DNA of 55,587 bases, taken from positions 1 through 55,587 of the IMG/VR virus record IMGVR_UViG_3300035698_007215, one strand, 5' to 3'. This DNA comes from a virus. This document shows positions 8,259 through 16,300 of the stretch, piece after piece. How positions within the stretch are numbered: position 1 is the first letter of the stretch; every line of letters starts with the position of its first letter. The translations under genes and the position numbers were made by a program. The notes beneath the pieces were generated by a model. That model saw only the letters and a list, made by a program, of their open reading frames with translations, was not told where the DNA came from and searched no databases.

Positions 8259-8720
8259 TTAGAGTATGACTTCCCCTTCCACACACTTGAAAGTTCTGGT
8301 CTGGTCTATACGAAAGTCCATGCGTACACCTTTAATTAAAATGGCGCAGCTGGCAACAGCATCAGATAACTTTTCTATGTCACGAGCAATGCTGCTTATC
8401 ATGGCACGCTCTACGACCTTGAAGTAGTTACCGCTATCAAGATCCTCGTGAATCAGGTAGTAGATCTCCTTTTCCGTCGGGTTGGTATCCCCTTCAGGAA
8501 CTCCGGGGGCGTCTGCTGTGATTGGGGTGATACCGCTTGTTCCTGGTTGTTCACCAGTATCGGCGGCGTCGGTTTCTTCACTACCCTGTTGGACTCCCTG
8601 ATCTTCCCGCCCTTCCTCTCCGTCGGTAGTCCCCCCTCCACCAGTGCTGTCTGCAACTCGTTTGCCAGTGCTTCCGCTTCCATTCTTGCTGTCTCCGGGC
8701 GTGCTCCTTCGTCCTGCCAT
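8259..8720 (-). CDS. Unknown protein overlapping the preceding gene by 268 nt in another frame
   Basis: 153 residues from ATG 8720, which has GAGGAGG 7 nt upstream. The first ~85 residues are Gly/Ser/Thr/Asp/Glu-rich and look disordered. The C-terminal ~65 residues (from EKEIYYLIHEDL) look like a folded domain. The 8453-8720 part is also read, in a different frame, by the gene at 8453-9322. Both frames are open for the whole overlap. Alternatives are a -1 fusion of the two frames (no convincing slippery heptamer is visible near CGGAAAAGG) or an assembly indel. Confidence 0.65.
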   Translation of the reverse strand: MAGRRSTPGDSKNGSGSTGKRVADSTGGGGTTDGEEGREDQGVQQGSEETDAADTGEQPGTSGITPITADAPGVPEGDTNPTEKEIYYLIHEDLDSGNYFKVVERAMISSIARDIEKLSDAVASCAILIKGVRMDFRIDQTRTFKCVEGEVIL

Positions 8721-9322
8721 GGTTGTGCCTCCTCTGGTTCATCTAACTCTTCTACAGTTACGTAGCCAGGGGCTACGTACCCCTCTAGGGGTGCAGCGGG
8801 TGGCTCAGCTTCTGCGTAAGCATGCTCTACACCATTTCCGTCAATTGCGACAGCCCTGCCAGCGGGTGTAGACACTACCCTATACACGTCATCTGTGCTA
8901 GCAAGGTCTTTACGTACAGGTATGGGCCCGACTGCTTCACGCTCAGCTTTATTCTGCGCAATCTGCTTAGTCACGGCGGCAATTTGCTTAGATGTAGGGC
9001 CCCCCTTAAACGTAGGCTCACCTTCAATTGTGTGCTCCTGCGTCATCGCTACGGTGCGTGGTGCGTTCATCTCTTTAAAAGCTTCTTGCTCCATGTACGT
9101 GACGATATACCTGACCTTCGTCATGTAGTTATCTTGAGAGTGACTGGAGTGCTCTACTGAAGAAAATACATCGATGATGACGTTCTTTGTTGAGTGCACC
9201 CACCCGTTTATCATGTCATCAATAGAAACTTCAGATACACGAGTTGCCTTCCACTCTCCCCCGACAAGGTCATTACGCTGCGTCTCAGTAAACGTCTTAG
9301 TAAACCTTACAAGGTCGTTCAT
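8453..9322 (-). CDS. Unknown protein (289 aa)
   Basis: Starts at ATG 9322 (ATGA overlap with the preceding gene's stop, AAGGA upstream). The N-terminal ~150 residues look globular. The remainder is Pro/Glu/Gln-rich, and its last 88 codons share DNA with the gene at 8259-8720 in another frame. The C-terminal end is basic (TRRKRRS). I recognise no family. The two-frame arrangement recalls tail-assembly chaperone pairs, but no sequence evidence supports that. Confidence 0.7.
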   Translation of the reverse strand: MNDLVRFTKTFTETQRNDLVGGEWKATRVSEVSIDDMINGWVHSTKNVIIDVFSSVEHSSHSQDNYMTKVRYIVTYMEQEAFKEMNAPRTVAMTQEHTIEGEPTFKGGPTSKQIAAVTKQIAQNKAEREAVGPIPVRKDLASTDDVYRVVSTPAGRAVAIDGNGVEHAYAEAEPPAAPLEGYVAPGYVTVEELDEPEEAQPWQDEGARPETARMEAEALANELQTALVEGGLPTERKGGKIRESNRVVKKPTPPILVNNQEQAVSPQSQQTPPEFLKGIPTRRKRRSTT

Positions 9323-9627
9323 AACGAGCTTCCTTTCCTATCCTTCTTCTCCTTCTCCTTCTCTTTCTCAGCTGGCAGGTCAGCCTCGCAGTCCAGCTCT
9401 ATACCGCTTACCCGGGTAAGCGCCAGCCTACCTGTCTTCTGGTGCACAGTAAGCACGCCTGCGTCAAGTACCTCACCGGCATTGTTGAGTACCTCCATTG
9501 GGATCACAGTAAGCGCCTGCTGTTTAGCAGACCACCTGCGGGGTGCTATGCTTACCACAATGTTCGTGTCAGACCCCTTCACAAGCTGTGCTTCCGTAAG
9601 AGAAGGCTTCATCATGTTAATCTTCAT
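9319..9627 (-). CDS. Unknown small protein with Lys/Glu tail (102 aa)
   Basis: ATG 9627 follows AAGGAG and overlaps the upstream stop (ATGA); its own stop overlaps the next start (ATGA at 9319-9322). About 80 residues of likely beta-rich fold (NIVVSIAPRRW, VLDAGVLTVHQKTGRLAL) precede a charged Lys/Glu tail (EKEKEKEKKDRK). Not recognised. Confidence 0.75.
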   Translation of the reverse strand: MKINMMKPSLTEAQLVKGSDTNIVVSIAPRRWSAKQQALTVIPMEVLNNAGEVLDAGVLTVHQKTGRLALTRVSGIELDCEADLPAEKEKEKEKKDRKGSSL

Positions 9628-10265
9628 ACAGCTGCTCCTTTCACAGAGGTGTTGTAGACGGCAGCGTACTTGTCTACCAGCGGATTACCTGCACCCTGAT
9701 AAAACTTGATCGAGCCATCAGACATGTCCTGGTACGAGTAGACACCAACGCTGGAGCTCACCGGTGTGAACACAGTGAACGGAAAAGTGGTACCGTACTC
9801 TTCTTGCTTGATATCGAATACGTTCTCGGTGAGTAACCACCATTTACCGCCCTTGGTGAACCCTGACACAGCCAGGAACGTGCGCAGGTATTCCCAGTGC
9901 TCGTGGTCGATGCCCTCGACTACGTTAGTACCTATGGTTAACGCAGGCATGAGCGGGTACGGTACTTTGAACGACGACATCAATGCTTCACCGCCCTCGG
10001 CAGTGTGAGAGAAGTCCTTGAGTAGGTTGAACTTCGGTCCAAGAGCACAGTAAAGAGGTGCCAACGAGAACCATCGCAGCGGCACATCATTAAGATCGTT
10101 CTCCAGTACCTCTGCCGGCTCATGCACCGGTTCGTCGTCCTTGTGGTCTTTACTCATACCAGCCTTCTGTGGTATGAACCCATGTATGTCTACGGGCTTG
10201 ACATTGCTTAACAGCTGAGCAAACAGCTCAGGTGTCATCTTCGGTGGTAGATTCTGCATCGCCAT
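9624..10265 (-). CDS. Unknown protein (213 aa)
   Basis: The start at ATG 10265 is chosen for AGGAGAAG 5 nt upstream; a longer frame reaches 10310 without a ribosome site. It has a Pro-rich globular sequence with several Trp/Phe (GGKWWLLTENVFDI) and no recognised motif. The start lies 38 nt inside the end of the preceding gene, and the stop is coupled by ATGA to the next. It could be a virion or DNA-metabolism accessory protein; nothing in the sequence decides. Confidence 0.72.
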   Translation of the reverse strand: MAMQNLPPKMTPELFAQLLSNVKPVDIHGFIPQKAGMSKDHKDDEPVHEPAEVLENDLNDVPLRWFSLAPLYCALGPKFNLLKDFSHTAEGGEALMSSFKVPYPLMPALTIGTNVVEGIDHEHWEYLRTFLAVSGFTKGGKWWLLTENVFDIKQEEYGTTFPFTVFTPVSSSVGVYSYQDMSDGSIKFYQGAGNPLVDKYAAVYNTSVKGAAV

Positions 10266-10659
10266 GCTTTCTTCTCCTATTCTTATTGACTCTTTCGTCT
10301 GAGATATCACGTACCCACGGTAACAGTTTCTTCTTTACGTCCTTCTTCAAGTCAACAACAGAGAACGGCTGCATCGCTGTTCCGTTGAGTCCTTGCAGTA
10401 GTGCTGAAAACACTTCCGGACTCATCTTGCCTTTGGCGGCTGACTCCATCTCCTGGCGGATGATAGCGTATATGCGCCAGTTAATAACGACCATACCACA
10501 GAGGTACGACATGCCTGGCAGATCCATGACCCGCTTCAGCTCCTCAACGACAGCCTCATCTGACAGTGCATTCTCTGGGTTCGGTGCTTCATTGTCGGCG
10601 ACCTCAGTCTCGTGGTTGTCCAGCATGGACTCCGCCTTATCAACAAGTTCATCACTCAT
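10228..10659 (-). CDS. Unknown protein with basic C-terminus (143 aa)
   Basis: The start at ATG 10659 follows AAGGAGC. The N-terminus is acidic (DEAPNPENALSDEAV context). The middle is helical with a hydrophobic segment (MSYLCGMVVINWRIYAII, about residues 58-75), and the tail is Lys/Arg-rich and then acidic. The hydrophobic stretch is short and interrupted by Arg, so a membrane segment is doubtful. It overlaps the RuvC-like gene by 8 nt. Confidence 0.7.
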   Translation of the reverse strand: MSDELVDKAESMLDNHETEVADNEAPNPENALSDEAVVEELKRVMDLPGMSYLCGMVVINWRIYAIIRQEMESAAKGKMSPEVFSALLQGLNGTAMQPFSVVDLKKDVKKKLLPWVRDISDERVNKNRRRKHGDAESTTEDDT

Positions 10660-11170
10660 TAGGTGCTCCTTCTGCCAGCACGTCACCGTACTCATCCAAA
10701 CCAACTTGCAGAAGCCACATGGCATCCGCTGTATCATCGTCCTCGATGGCCTCATCGTCAGGTCCAACGAACGCTGCGTTGGCTGTCTGCACCATCACTT
10801 CCTTCTTGCAGTTGCCCTTACCACACGCACGCTTCTTGATTGTGCCTACAGGTATGCCTACGTACGTAACTCCATGCTCCTCACCATAGGCCTGTATCAT
10901 GGCTATAAGACCACCGTAGACATGAGCTGCGCTTGTGCCCCGGTGCCTACGCACCTCCTCGTACAGAATGAACTGAGGCGCCATCTCCATGATGTGCTTC
11001 TTAGCACGCAGAAAACGCATACCACCACCCTCGTGCCGCTTGACTGACAAGTCCCATACCCCTGACTGACAGCGTATTGGCTTCAACCCGGGCGGCACTG
11101 GTACTGGTATGTCAAGCCACGAGTAGCCAGTGTGTGTAGCTGGGTCAAGTGCGACCATGCGTATACTCAT
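10652..11170 (-). CDS. RuvC-like Holliday junction resolvase (RNase H fold)
   Basis: 172 residues, the usual length for RuvC. The first strand carries the catalytic Asp in MVALDPATHTGYSW (D9). The second acidic motif is ILYEEV (E71/E72), and the C-terminal cluster EDDDTADAMW (D144-D149) supplies the last metal ligands. The enzyme resolves four-way junctions, in phages before packaging and after recombination. The start is ATG 11170 with AGGAGG upstream. It is grouped with a DEDD exonuclease and a RecA-like recombinase further upstream, which fits a recombination role. Confidence 0.85.
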   Translation of the reverse strand: MSIRMVALDPATHTGYSWLDIPVPVPPGLKPIRCQSGVWDLSVKRHEGGGMRFLRAKKHIMEMAPQFILYEEVRRHRGTSAAHVYGGLIAMIQAYGEEHGVTYVGIPVGTIKKRACGKGNCKKEVMVQTANAAFVGPDDEAIEDDDTADAMWLLQVGLDEYGDVLAEGAPNE

Positions 11171-11179
11171 AATTACCTC

Positions 11180-11950
11180 CTACCAAGGGGCTTCTACTGC
11201 AGCTAAGCTACTAGATTGAAGCCCTAACATTTCATTAAGCCCCTGCATTACCAGGTGCGTCAACCAACAGTCGTAACCTGAGTCGTGGGCCTCCGTGGAG
11301 TCTACGCCATACCTACTGCGTAGATCAAACCTGTCAATACAATACTTCTCAAGGTTAGAGAATACTCCCTTGGCTCTGAATGATGTAACACGTGTGAAGT
11401 AATCAAAAGAGGACTCGTTTGCGCCTGGGATCATACCCAGCTGCATAGCCTTACACAGCGCATGTGTGTCTACTACTTCCTCGGCTACGATGTTGTTCTT
11501 TATCCCTGCTCGGTTAAGCTCCATGCCTAGAAACGGCATATCAAACTTCAGCAGGTTGTGGCCTACAATAAACATGTTCTCAGCACGTGCCCACTTGATC
11601 GCATCGTTGAGCATCATCATAGCCTCGACAGGCTCAACACCTTCACGCTGGGACCTGTTATAATCTATGCCATGTATGTCTATGGCCGACTGGCAACCAT
11701 CGAATACCTCCTCAGGCCACTTTATTACTACGTTGGCAGACTGGCCACTGTGTATGTCATTTACAATGGCGCAGTCCTTAACAGCACAGAACCCTACGGA
11801 AACGATCCTATTCTTTACCGAAGAGAATCCTGTCGTTTCTACGTCGAGCACCAGGTAGTCACACGGTAGGTAGTAGTCCTGCCACTTGCCTGTCAGCGAC
11901 AGCTGCGTTACGATTCTTCTTAAACTCTCTTCTTCTGTAGGTTTAGGCAT
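11180..11950 (-). CDS. DEDDh 3'-5' exonuclease (DnaQ/RNase T superfamily)
   Basis: 256 residues. Exo I is LVLDVETTGF (D36, E38), Exo II is VGHNLLKFDMPF (D137) and Exo III is EAHDSGYD (H222, D227), so all four acidic residues and the DEDDh His are present. It removes nucleotides 3'-5' from DNA or RNA. The phage polymerase has its own exonuclease domain, so this may serve in repair, recombination or host nucleic acid degradation. The ATG at 11950 lies within the last codons of the upstream gene (8-nt overlap). Confidence 0.85.
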   Translation of the reverse strand: MPKPTEEESLRRIVTQLSLTGKWQDYYLPCDYLVLDVETTGFSSVKNRIVSVGFCAVKDCAIVNDIHSGQSANVVIKWPEEVFDGCQSAIDIHGIDYNRSQREGVEPVEAMMMLNDAIKWARAENMFIVGHNLLKFDMPFLGMELNRAGIKNNIVAEEVVDTHALCKAMQLGMIPGANESSFDYFTRVTSFRAKGVFSNLEKYCIDRFDLRSRYGVDSTEAHDSGYDCWLTHLVMQGLNEMLGLQSSSLAAVEAPW

Positions 11951-12422
11951 CTGTTTTCCCGTGCATTGTCTTCACGAGATCGTCAAAAATCCTGAGACCA
12001 TGTATGCCGTCAATGAACGGTGCTGGCTCCTCAATGCTGCCCGTGGCCTTGTCCGTTAGTCTTGCTTGGCGGAACTTAACGTTGTAGGTGTTTAGCCCTA
12101 CGATACCTGAACCGAACAGGATGGCCTGCATTACAGGCCATTCGATCCGACCAGCAGGAAGTACCTCTTCCAGTGAGGCCGTGCGCATCTCGTTGAACAC
12201 AGCGAGCAGCTCACTGAGCCCAGTGCGGACCTTCTCAACCACGTTGGTCTTATTGATTCCCTCCTGCTGTGTGAGCCAGTTGTAAATGCTGCTGTTAGGA
12301 TCTGTAGCGTAAGCAGCTCCACGAACAATGCACGATGGCATCACCTGCAGGAAGTCTCTGCCCGGGTTAGACCAATCATCTTTACTATCTTTCCTGCCAA
12401 ACATTAGTCCATTATCTTCCAT
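11943..12422 (-). CDS. Unknown protein (159 aa)
   Basis: The start at ATG 12422 follows AAAGGAAC; the longer frame to 12599 lies wholly inside the preceding gene and is not needed. It is a globular sequence with two or three amphipathic helices. No motif is recognised. It overlaps the upstream gene by 11 nt and the exonuclease by 8 nt. Confidence 0.7.
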   Translation of the reverse strand: MEDNGLMFGRKDSKDDWSNPGRDFLQVMPSCIVRGAAYATDPNSSIYNWLTQQEGINKTNVVEKVRTGLSELLAVFNEMRTASLEEVLPAGRIEWPVMQAILFGSGIVGLNTYNVKFRQARLTDKATGSIEEPAPFIDGIHGLRIFDDLVKTMHGKTDA

Positions 12423-13377
12423 GGCTGTTCCTTTCTTTACCAGCTTGTAAACGTCTATACTCTTGACAGGAGAGGCACACCCTTCCCTCGTCATCTTCTT
12501 CAAAGAATCCAGTCTTACCGCAGGCGTTACAGACAGCAGCAACATAATCTTTAGAATGTGTGGCTCGTGAACAACTCGTGAGACCGTAACCACAGTCACA
12601 GCAATCCCACCTTGTTGACGCTGGTTCCATTATACACGGCTTCGTTCTGTCCTTTAATATCTTCCTGTTCTCAGTCTTAAAAGCATTGTTGCACTGTATG
12701 TGGCTTACCCATATCTTGCCACGCTCCTGGCTTACAGTTGGATCTAGGTACAGCCAAGCTCGCATACCTACTATAGTCCTGTACGTTATGTGCTGCCATA
12801 CTGGTAGAGCAAACACGTGCCGAAGAAAACTAAGTGACTTGGCCCCGCTATCACCAGCAAAAAACTTCTGTATTACATGCGACGTTGGCGAACCACCAAA
12901 TATCTTAAAATGGTACACACCGCCCTTACGACCCATGCGCCAACAACGCTCATAGTCCATTACGTACGCAGGCACCCACTCGTTGTGCAGTACATTTGTG
13001 AACGGCTCTACTGGTTCACCCAATCGTAGCTTCTTGTAATTACCTGCCATAATCCAAGCTGCCCTATCCACGCTAGCTACTGTTACCATATAGCCACGTA
13101 GAAGTGCATTCAGGGATTGTGTTACAACTGACATGTCTACGTCTAAGACAGAAGCGAACGCCGGGGCTACAGCATCTACTACGTCCTCTTGTTCAAGTCC
13201 CCACACACTTTCGTCAATCGACAGCTCTCCGTATTTACGCATCACGTTGTTGTTGTGTACAATATCCTTGATGTTACTACGCATCTTGAGTATGCCCTTG
13301 AGGCTGTAGACATCGCTGCCTTTTAATACTACTTCCTCTTTCTCATCAACCAATGTGCTCACCAATCTTTCTTGCAA
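12412..13377 (-). CDS. Unknown zinc-finger protein (321 aa)
   Basis: The C-terminal third holds a Cys cluster: CCDCGYGLTSC near residues 258-268, CNACGK near 284-289 and CLSC near 303-306. This reads as two zinc ribbons and suggests nucleic acid binding. The N-terminal ~230 residues are not recognised. No ATG is available at the 5' end: TTG at 13377 is next to AAAGG, and GTG at 13362 is another option. The start is therefore uncertain by a few codons. Confidence 0.68.
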   Translation of the reverse strand: MQERLVSTLVDEKEEVVLKGSDVYSLKGILKMRSNIKDIVHNNNVMRKYGELSIDESVWGLEQEDVVDAVAPAFASVLDVDMSVVTQSLNALLRGYMVTVASVDRAAWIMAGNYKKLRLGEPVEPFTNVLHNEWVPAYVMDYERCWRMGRKGGVYHFKIFGGSPTSHVIQKFFAGDSGAKSLSFLRHVFALPVWQHITYRTIVGMRAWLYLDPTVSQERGKIWVSHIQCNNAFKTENRKILKDRTKPCIMEPASTRWDCCDCGYGLTSCSRATHSKDYVAAVCNACGKTGFFEEDDEGRVCLSCQEYRRLQAGKERNSHGR

Positions 13378-13927
13378 CCTTTATGTTTTTAGTCGTCTTA
13401 CGATTATACAGCCTGGTGTGTGCTGGGTATGTGCCCTCGACTGTTTCGTATCTCAACAAAATTCTTTTAGGCGCTGTTACGAGCTGTGCTACCATTAGCG
13501 CTCCCCTGATATCGTAGCACACCAGCTCTGAACCACTCTTCGCAACCTTTGAACCTGGTGCGTACATACGTATGAGCTTACGCATGTAGTCATCCATCTT
13601 GATCTTAAAGAAAAACAAAGCACGAGTTACAGGTACGTTAGCGTATTGACCTGCGAGCAGGTGCCAGCCATCGCCCTCCGGTATTACACCGTACTTTACA
13701 GCAGTGTCGAATGTGTACCACTCAACACCGTTCTTGATTATTGGTTTGCTGTACCTGTAATGAGACTGCTCGGCTGAGCGTGCTCGTGCCTTTAGCCTAC
13801 GTAGGCTGCTCTTATACCATCGCAGACTTGACGTACCAATCTTGACCTGCTCTTCCAAGCTGGTAATGTGAGTTTTGAGTAGCTCTATTGAGTTACTGAG
13901 CTCCTCAACTTGCAGATTTTTTTCCAT
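13346..13927 (-). CDS. Unknown protein with N-terminal coiled coil (193 aa)
   Basis: Residues 1-50 form a heptad-like helix (EELSNSIELLKTHITSLEEQV), followed by a basic stretch (RRLKARAR). The remainder is a compact mixed domain ending in a Lys/Arg-rich region. No family is recognised. The ATG at 13927 is preceded by AGGTAACC, a modest ribosome site, and overlaps the end of the preceding gene by 23 nt. Confidence 0.7.
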   Translation of the reverse strand: MEKNLQVEELSNSIELLKTHITSLEEQVKIGTSSLRWYKSSLRRLKARARSAEQSHYRYSKPIIKNGVEWYTFDTAVKYGVIPEGDGWHLLAGQYANVPVTRALFFFKIKMDDYMRKLIRMYAPGSKVAKSGSELVCYDIRGALMVAQLVTAPKRILLRYETVEGTYPAHTRLYNRKTTKNIKVARKIGEHIG

Positions 13928-14558
13928 GCTGGTTACCTGTTTCAGGTACGAATATGTTTGCTGCTGGTCCGTTCTTAGCTGCCGCTGGTGGTGTAACTAT
14001 GCCCTGTAAGTCGCTGCCAACTGTCGCTGCAGTCCGTTGCAGCTGATCTGGAGCGTGTCCCTTGAGTTTCTCCTCACGATGTTTAACCAAGTCCGCCTTA
14101 GACATCTTTCCTCCGCCTTGACCTGGCTTAGGCAAAGCAGGCTCAGTCTGGCCCGGTTTTGACTTCTTGTCGGTATCAAGTTCCTGTATCTTAGCCGCTA
14201 GGTTGTCGAACGCACCTACCAACTCATGAACCCTCGGGTGCTTGCGCAGCTCAGGATGCTTACTCAGTACTGCCTCAAGTATATCAGCATCACGTCCGTG
14301 CTCGGTTAGCAGCTTTATACGCTTTTCAAGTATCTTCACGTAGTCAGTAAGCCCTGACGTGGTTTCCTTTTGGGATACTACTGAAGCTACACAATGATCG
14401 TCGCTACTTCTTTGACCTACGAATGTGACGTTAGTGCAGTCGTTCGCACAACGCCGTAACTCACCTTGCAGTATCTTCTGGAACTCTTCGCTGAACTTCA
14501 CCTTGCCATCAGATAAGATCTTTACGACTATCTCTGACTCAATCTTGAACTTCGCCAT
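13905..14558 (-). CDS. Unknown protein (217 aa)
   Basis: ATG 14558 follows AGGAGAG. Residues 1-125 are mostly helical and charged (SEEFQKILQGELRRC, KILEKRIKLLTEHGR). Residues 130-217 are Pro/Gly/Lys/Gln-rich and probably disordered. No recognised motif. It is part of the run of small co-oriented genes between the resolvase and the recombinase. Confidence 0.7.
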   Translation of the reverse strand: MAKFKIESEIVVKILSDGKVKFSEEFQKILQGELRRCANDCTNVTFVGQRSSDDHCVASVVSQKETTSGLTDYVKILEKRIKLLTEHGRDADILEAVLSKHPELRKHPRVHELVGAFDNLAAKIQELDTDKKSKPGQTEPALPKPGQGGGKMSKADLVKHREEKLKGHAPDQLQRTAATVGSDLQGIVTPPAAAKNGPAANIFVPETGNQHGKKSAS

Positions 14559-14567
14559 TACGCTCTC

Positions 14568-14978
14568 CTACAACATCGCCCCATTGCCAGCGGTGGCCCG
14601 AACAACAGCATCAAGCTTGAGGCGGAATTTGACAGGATCAGAAATTGATCTGCCGTACTTCTCGAAGAAGTCCTCCACCTCCTCCAGTAGACCATCGTTA
14701 AACTTGGTTTCTAGTGTATTCAAAACCATCTCAGGATCAAGGGTATCTATGAAACAAAATTTGAATCTTTCAGGATTATTGAGTCTGAAGAACTTGATAA
14801 ACGTTGACTCCTCACCAATAGTGGCCTCAATTTCAACACGTATTGGGTCCTCAATTATTCTGCGTTGTACGATATGTACGGTGGGCATAGCATCTTCTTC
14901 AGGATCGTAGCTCTCGTCAGCCAGCTCTTCAAGGTCGAGGTCCTCATCATCGTCTCTGAACGCTCTATTCTTTGCCAT
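14568..14978 (-). CDS. Unknown small protein with very acidic N-terminus (136 aa)
   Basis: Residues 8-30 are nearly all Asp/Glu/Leu, followed by a compact mixed domain. ATG 14978 has no strong ribosome site, and the first 124 nt also lie in the preceding gene's frame. An internal ATG at 14888 would shorten the overlap and drop the acidic tail. I keep the longer start because its composition is protein-like, but this is uncertain. Confidence 0.6.
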   Translation of the reverse strand: MAKNRAFRDDDEDLDLEELADESYDPEEDAMPTVHIVQRRIIEDPIRVEIEATIGEESTFIKFFRLNNPERFKFCFIDTLDPEMVLNTLETKFNDGLLEEVEDFFEKYGRSISDPVKFRLKLDAVVRATAGNGAML

Positions 14979-15487
14979 TCTTCTGGTCTTTCTGAAAGAT
15001 AGTGTAATAATTTGTTGTCGTCTATAATGACTGTGAGGCTGAGCTCCTTAAACAGGGGCTCACGACACACTTCATGTATCTTCATTGCTGATACCTTGAT
15101 GGGTATTTTGAGCTTACTGTCTGAGGTAGCTTGCATAATTACAGAAGCCTCCCATGCTGCTTCGTACTTGCCATCCCGTACTACTCCAGCGTACTCCTGT
15201 ACGCTGAAGAATAAGCTCTGCACGTCTCCTATGTTTATCATAGGACCAAACATAAGTGATGTGCGAATTGGGTCTCTCCAATCTGGAGTCAGGTACGTAG
15301 GGCCCAGCCGTAGGTCATACTGTATCGGCGGCTCTGTTCTTTGTATTTCTTGTACGGTACCAACTAAGCCGAAACCATTCCTATCGTTTGGTGTAAACGC
15401 AATTATGCGGTTATGATACGGCTCCTCCTTTGCGAAGTCTGTCGGTAAAGAGAAGCTCGTTGTATCTTTCCCAGAACTTGTTGTCAT
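14855..15487 (-). CDS. Unknown protein (210 aa)
   Basis: The start at ATG 15487 has GGAGG 11 nt upstream; a GTG at 15499 is in frame but sits on the ribosome site. A perfect AAAGGAGGAG occurs 60 nt further in, but no usable start codon follows at normal spacing. The middle contains beta-like strands (YDLRLGPTYL, SLTVIIDD). The gene overlaps the upstream gene by 77 nt and the downstream one by 124 nt. Not recognised. Confidence 0.62.
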   Translation of the reverse strand: MTTSSGKDTTSFSLPTDFAKEEPYHNRIIAFTPNDRNGFGLVGTVQEIQRTEPPIQYDLRLGPTYLTPDWRDPIRTSLMFGPMINIGDVQSLFFSVQEYAGVVRDGKYEAAWEASVIMQATSDSKLKIPIKVSAMKIHEVCREPLFKELSLTVIIDDNKLLHYLSERPEEWQRIERSETMMRTSTLKSWLTRATILKKMLCPPYISYNAE

Positions 15488-15743
15488 TACATGTCTCACC
15501 TCCGTAGGTTTCCTTCAGGTTGATTGCTATCTTGCTGCGCAACCTGTAGTAGAACTTATCTGCATCTCCGTCATACAGGATCAGTGGTTCGTCTGCGTGC
15601 ATTAAAATGCGGGACCCGCCAGGAAGCCTCCTGGTAGTCCACATCAACGCTTCCATGCCGTTGTTGTCCATGAACGCTCTGATTATTTCACCCTGCGTTG
15701 GTACACTACTTCGCAGGTTAGCGTAAGGATCTGTGGGTACCAT
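15411..15743 (-). CDS. Unknown small protein (110 aa)
   Basis: ATG 15743 follows AAAAGGAG. It is a soluble mixed sequence with a helical, basic C-terminus (FWERYNELLFTDRLRKGG). No motif is recognised. A short GC hairpin (CCCG/CGGG) lies in the 43-nt gap upstream, without a U-tract. Confidence 0.68.
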   Translation of the reverse strand: MVPTDPYANLRSSVPTQGEIIRAFMDNNGMEALMWTTRRLPGGSRILMHADEPLILYDGDADKFYYRLRSKIAINLKETYGGETCNDNKFWERYNELLFTDRLRKGGAVS

Positions 15744-15786
15744 CCTAGCTTCTCCTTTTACCCCCGACTGGCGGGTCCCTTATTGC

Positions 15787-16089
15787 TCAACTCTTCATTG
15801 CTACCTCGTACTCGCACAGCGCTGTCTGTGCCGCCGCTTCAGCTTGACCGTCTGCGAGCAGTGTTGTTACTTCGGCCTGGCAACAGTCCTGGTACTTCTT
15901 GTCTGCTACAGCCAGGTCATCAATACGTGCTATGGTTACCTTCTCGCCTTTGGCTGCCATCTGAGCAAGATAATGCTCTTTAAGGCTGTGCCGCATAACT
16001 GACCTGTTAAGTGCAGCTGCCAGCAGTGCTGCCTTCGTCTTGGCCCGTGCCATGTTACATTCTTCCAACTTCTTAATCACCGCTTCCAC
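15787..16089 (-). CDS. Unknown small protein (100 aa)
   Basis: The start is taken as GTG 16089, with GGGAG 6 nt upstream inside the preceding gene; an ATG 12 codons later is the alternative. The protein is Ala-rich and helical (KTKAALLAAALNRS; AEAAAQTALCEYEVA). Not recognised. Confidence 0.62.
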   Translation of the reverse strand: MEAVIKKLEECNMARAKTKAALLAAALNRSVMRHSLKEHYLAQMAAKGEKVTIARIDDLAVADKKYQDCCQAEVTTLLADGQAEAAAQTALCEYEVAMKS

Positions 16090-16300
16090 TTATGTCTCCC
16101 TTCATGATTTGTATAAAACTATCTATAACGTCCTGCGGTAATTCTACGCAACCGTTACATGTAGTGCAGTACCCAGTCACCTTCACTGCAGCCCTGTCTA
16201 CGTGCACGTTTGGATAGACACCGCCTGAACCCTCAAGTTGTGCAGATACGCCTATGCGGTACTTCCCGCATGATGGACATTTTAACCGTGCTTTTACCAC
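16073..16300 (-). CDS. Small zinc-ribbon protein (75 aa)
   Basis: Two CxxC knuckles, CPSC (residues 8-11) and CTTC (45-48), about 34 residues apart, give a classic zinc ribbon. It starts with GTG 16300 overlapping the upstream stop (TGGTAA/GTGGTA). Function is unknown; nucleic acid binding or a protein partner are both possible. Confidence 0.7.
   Translation of the reverse strand: MVKARLKCPSCGKYRIGVSAQLEGSGGVYPNVHVDRAAVKVTGYCTTCNGCVELPQDVIDSFIQIMKGDISGSGD

Noticed and set aside
8470-8490. -1 frameshift site joining the overlapping genes
   Set aside because: The run CGGAAAAGG does not form a good slippery heptamer in the zero frame. The inner gene has its own strong ribosome site.
10232-11047. 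271-codon plus-strand frame
   Set aside because: Antisense to the RuvC-like gene and its neighbour; the RuvC motifs settle the coding strand.
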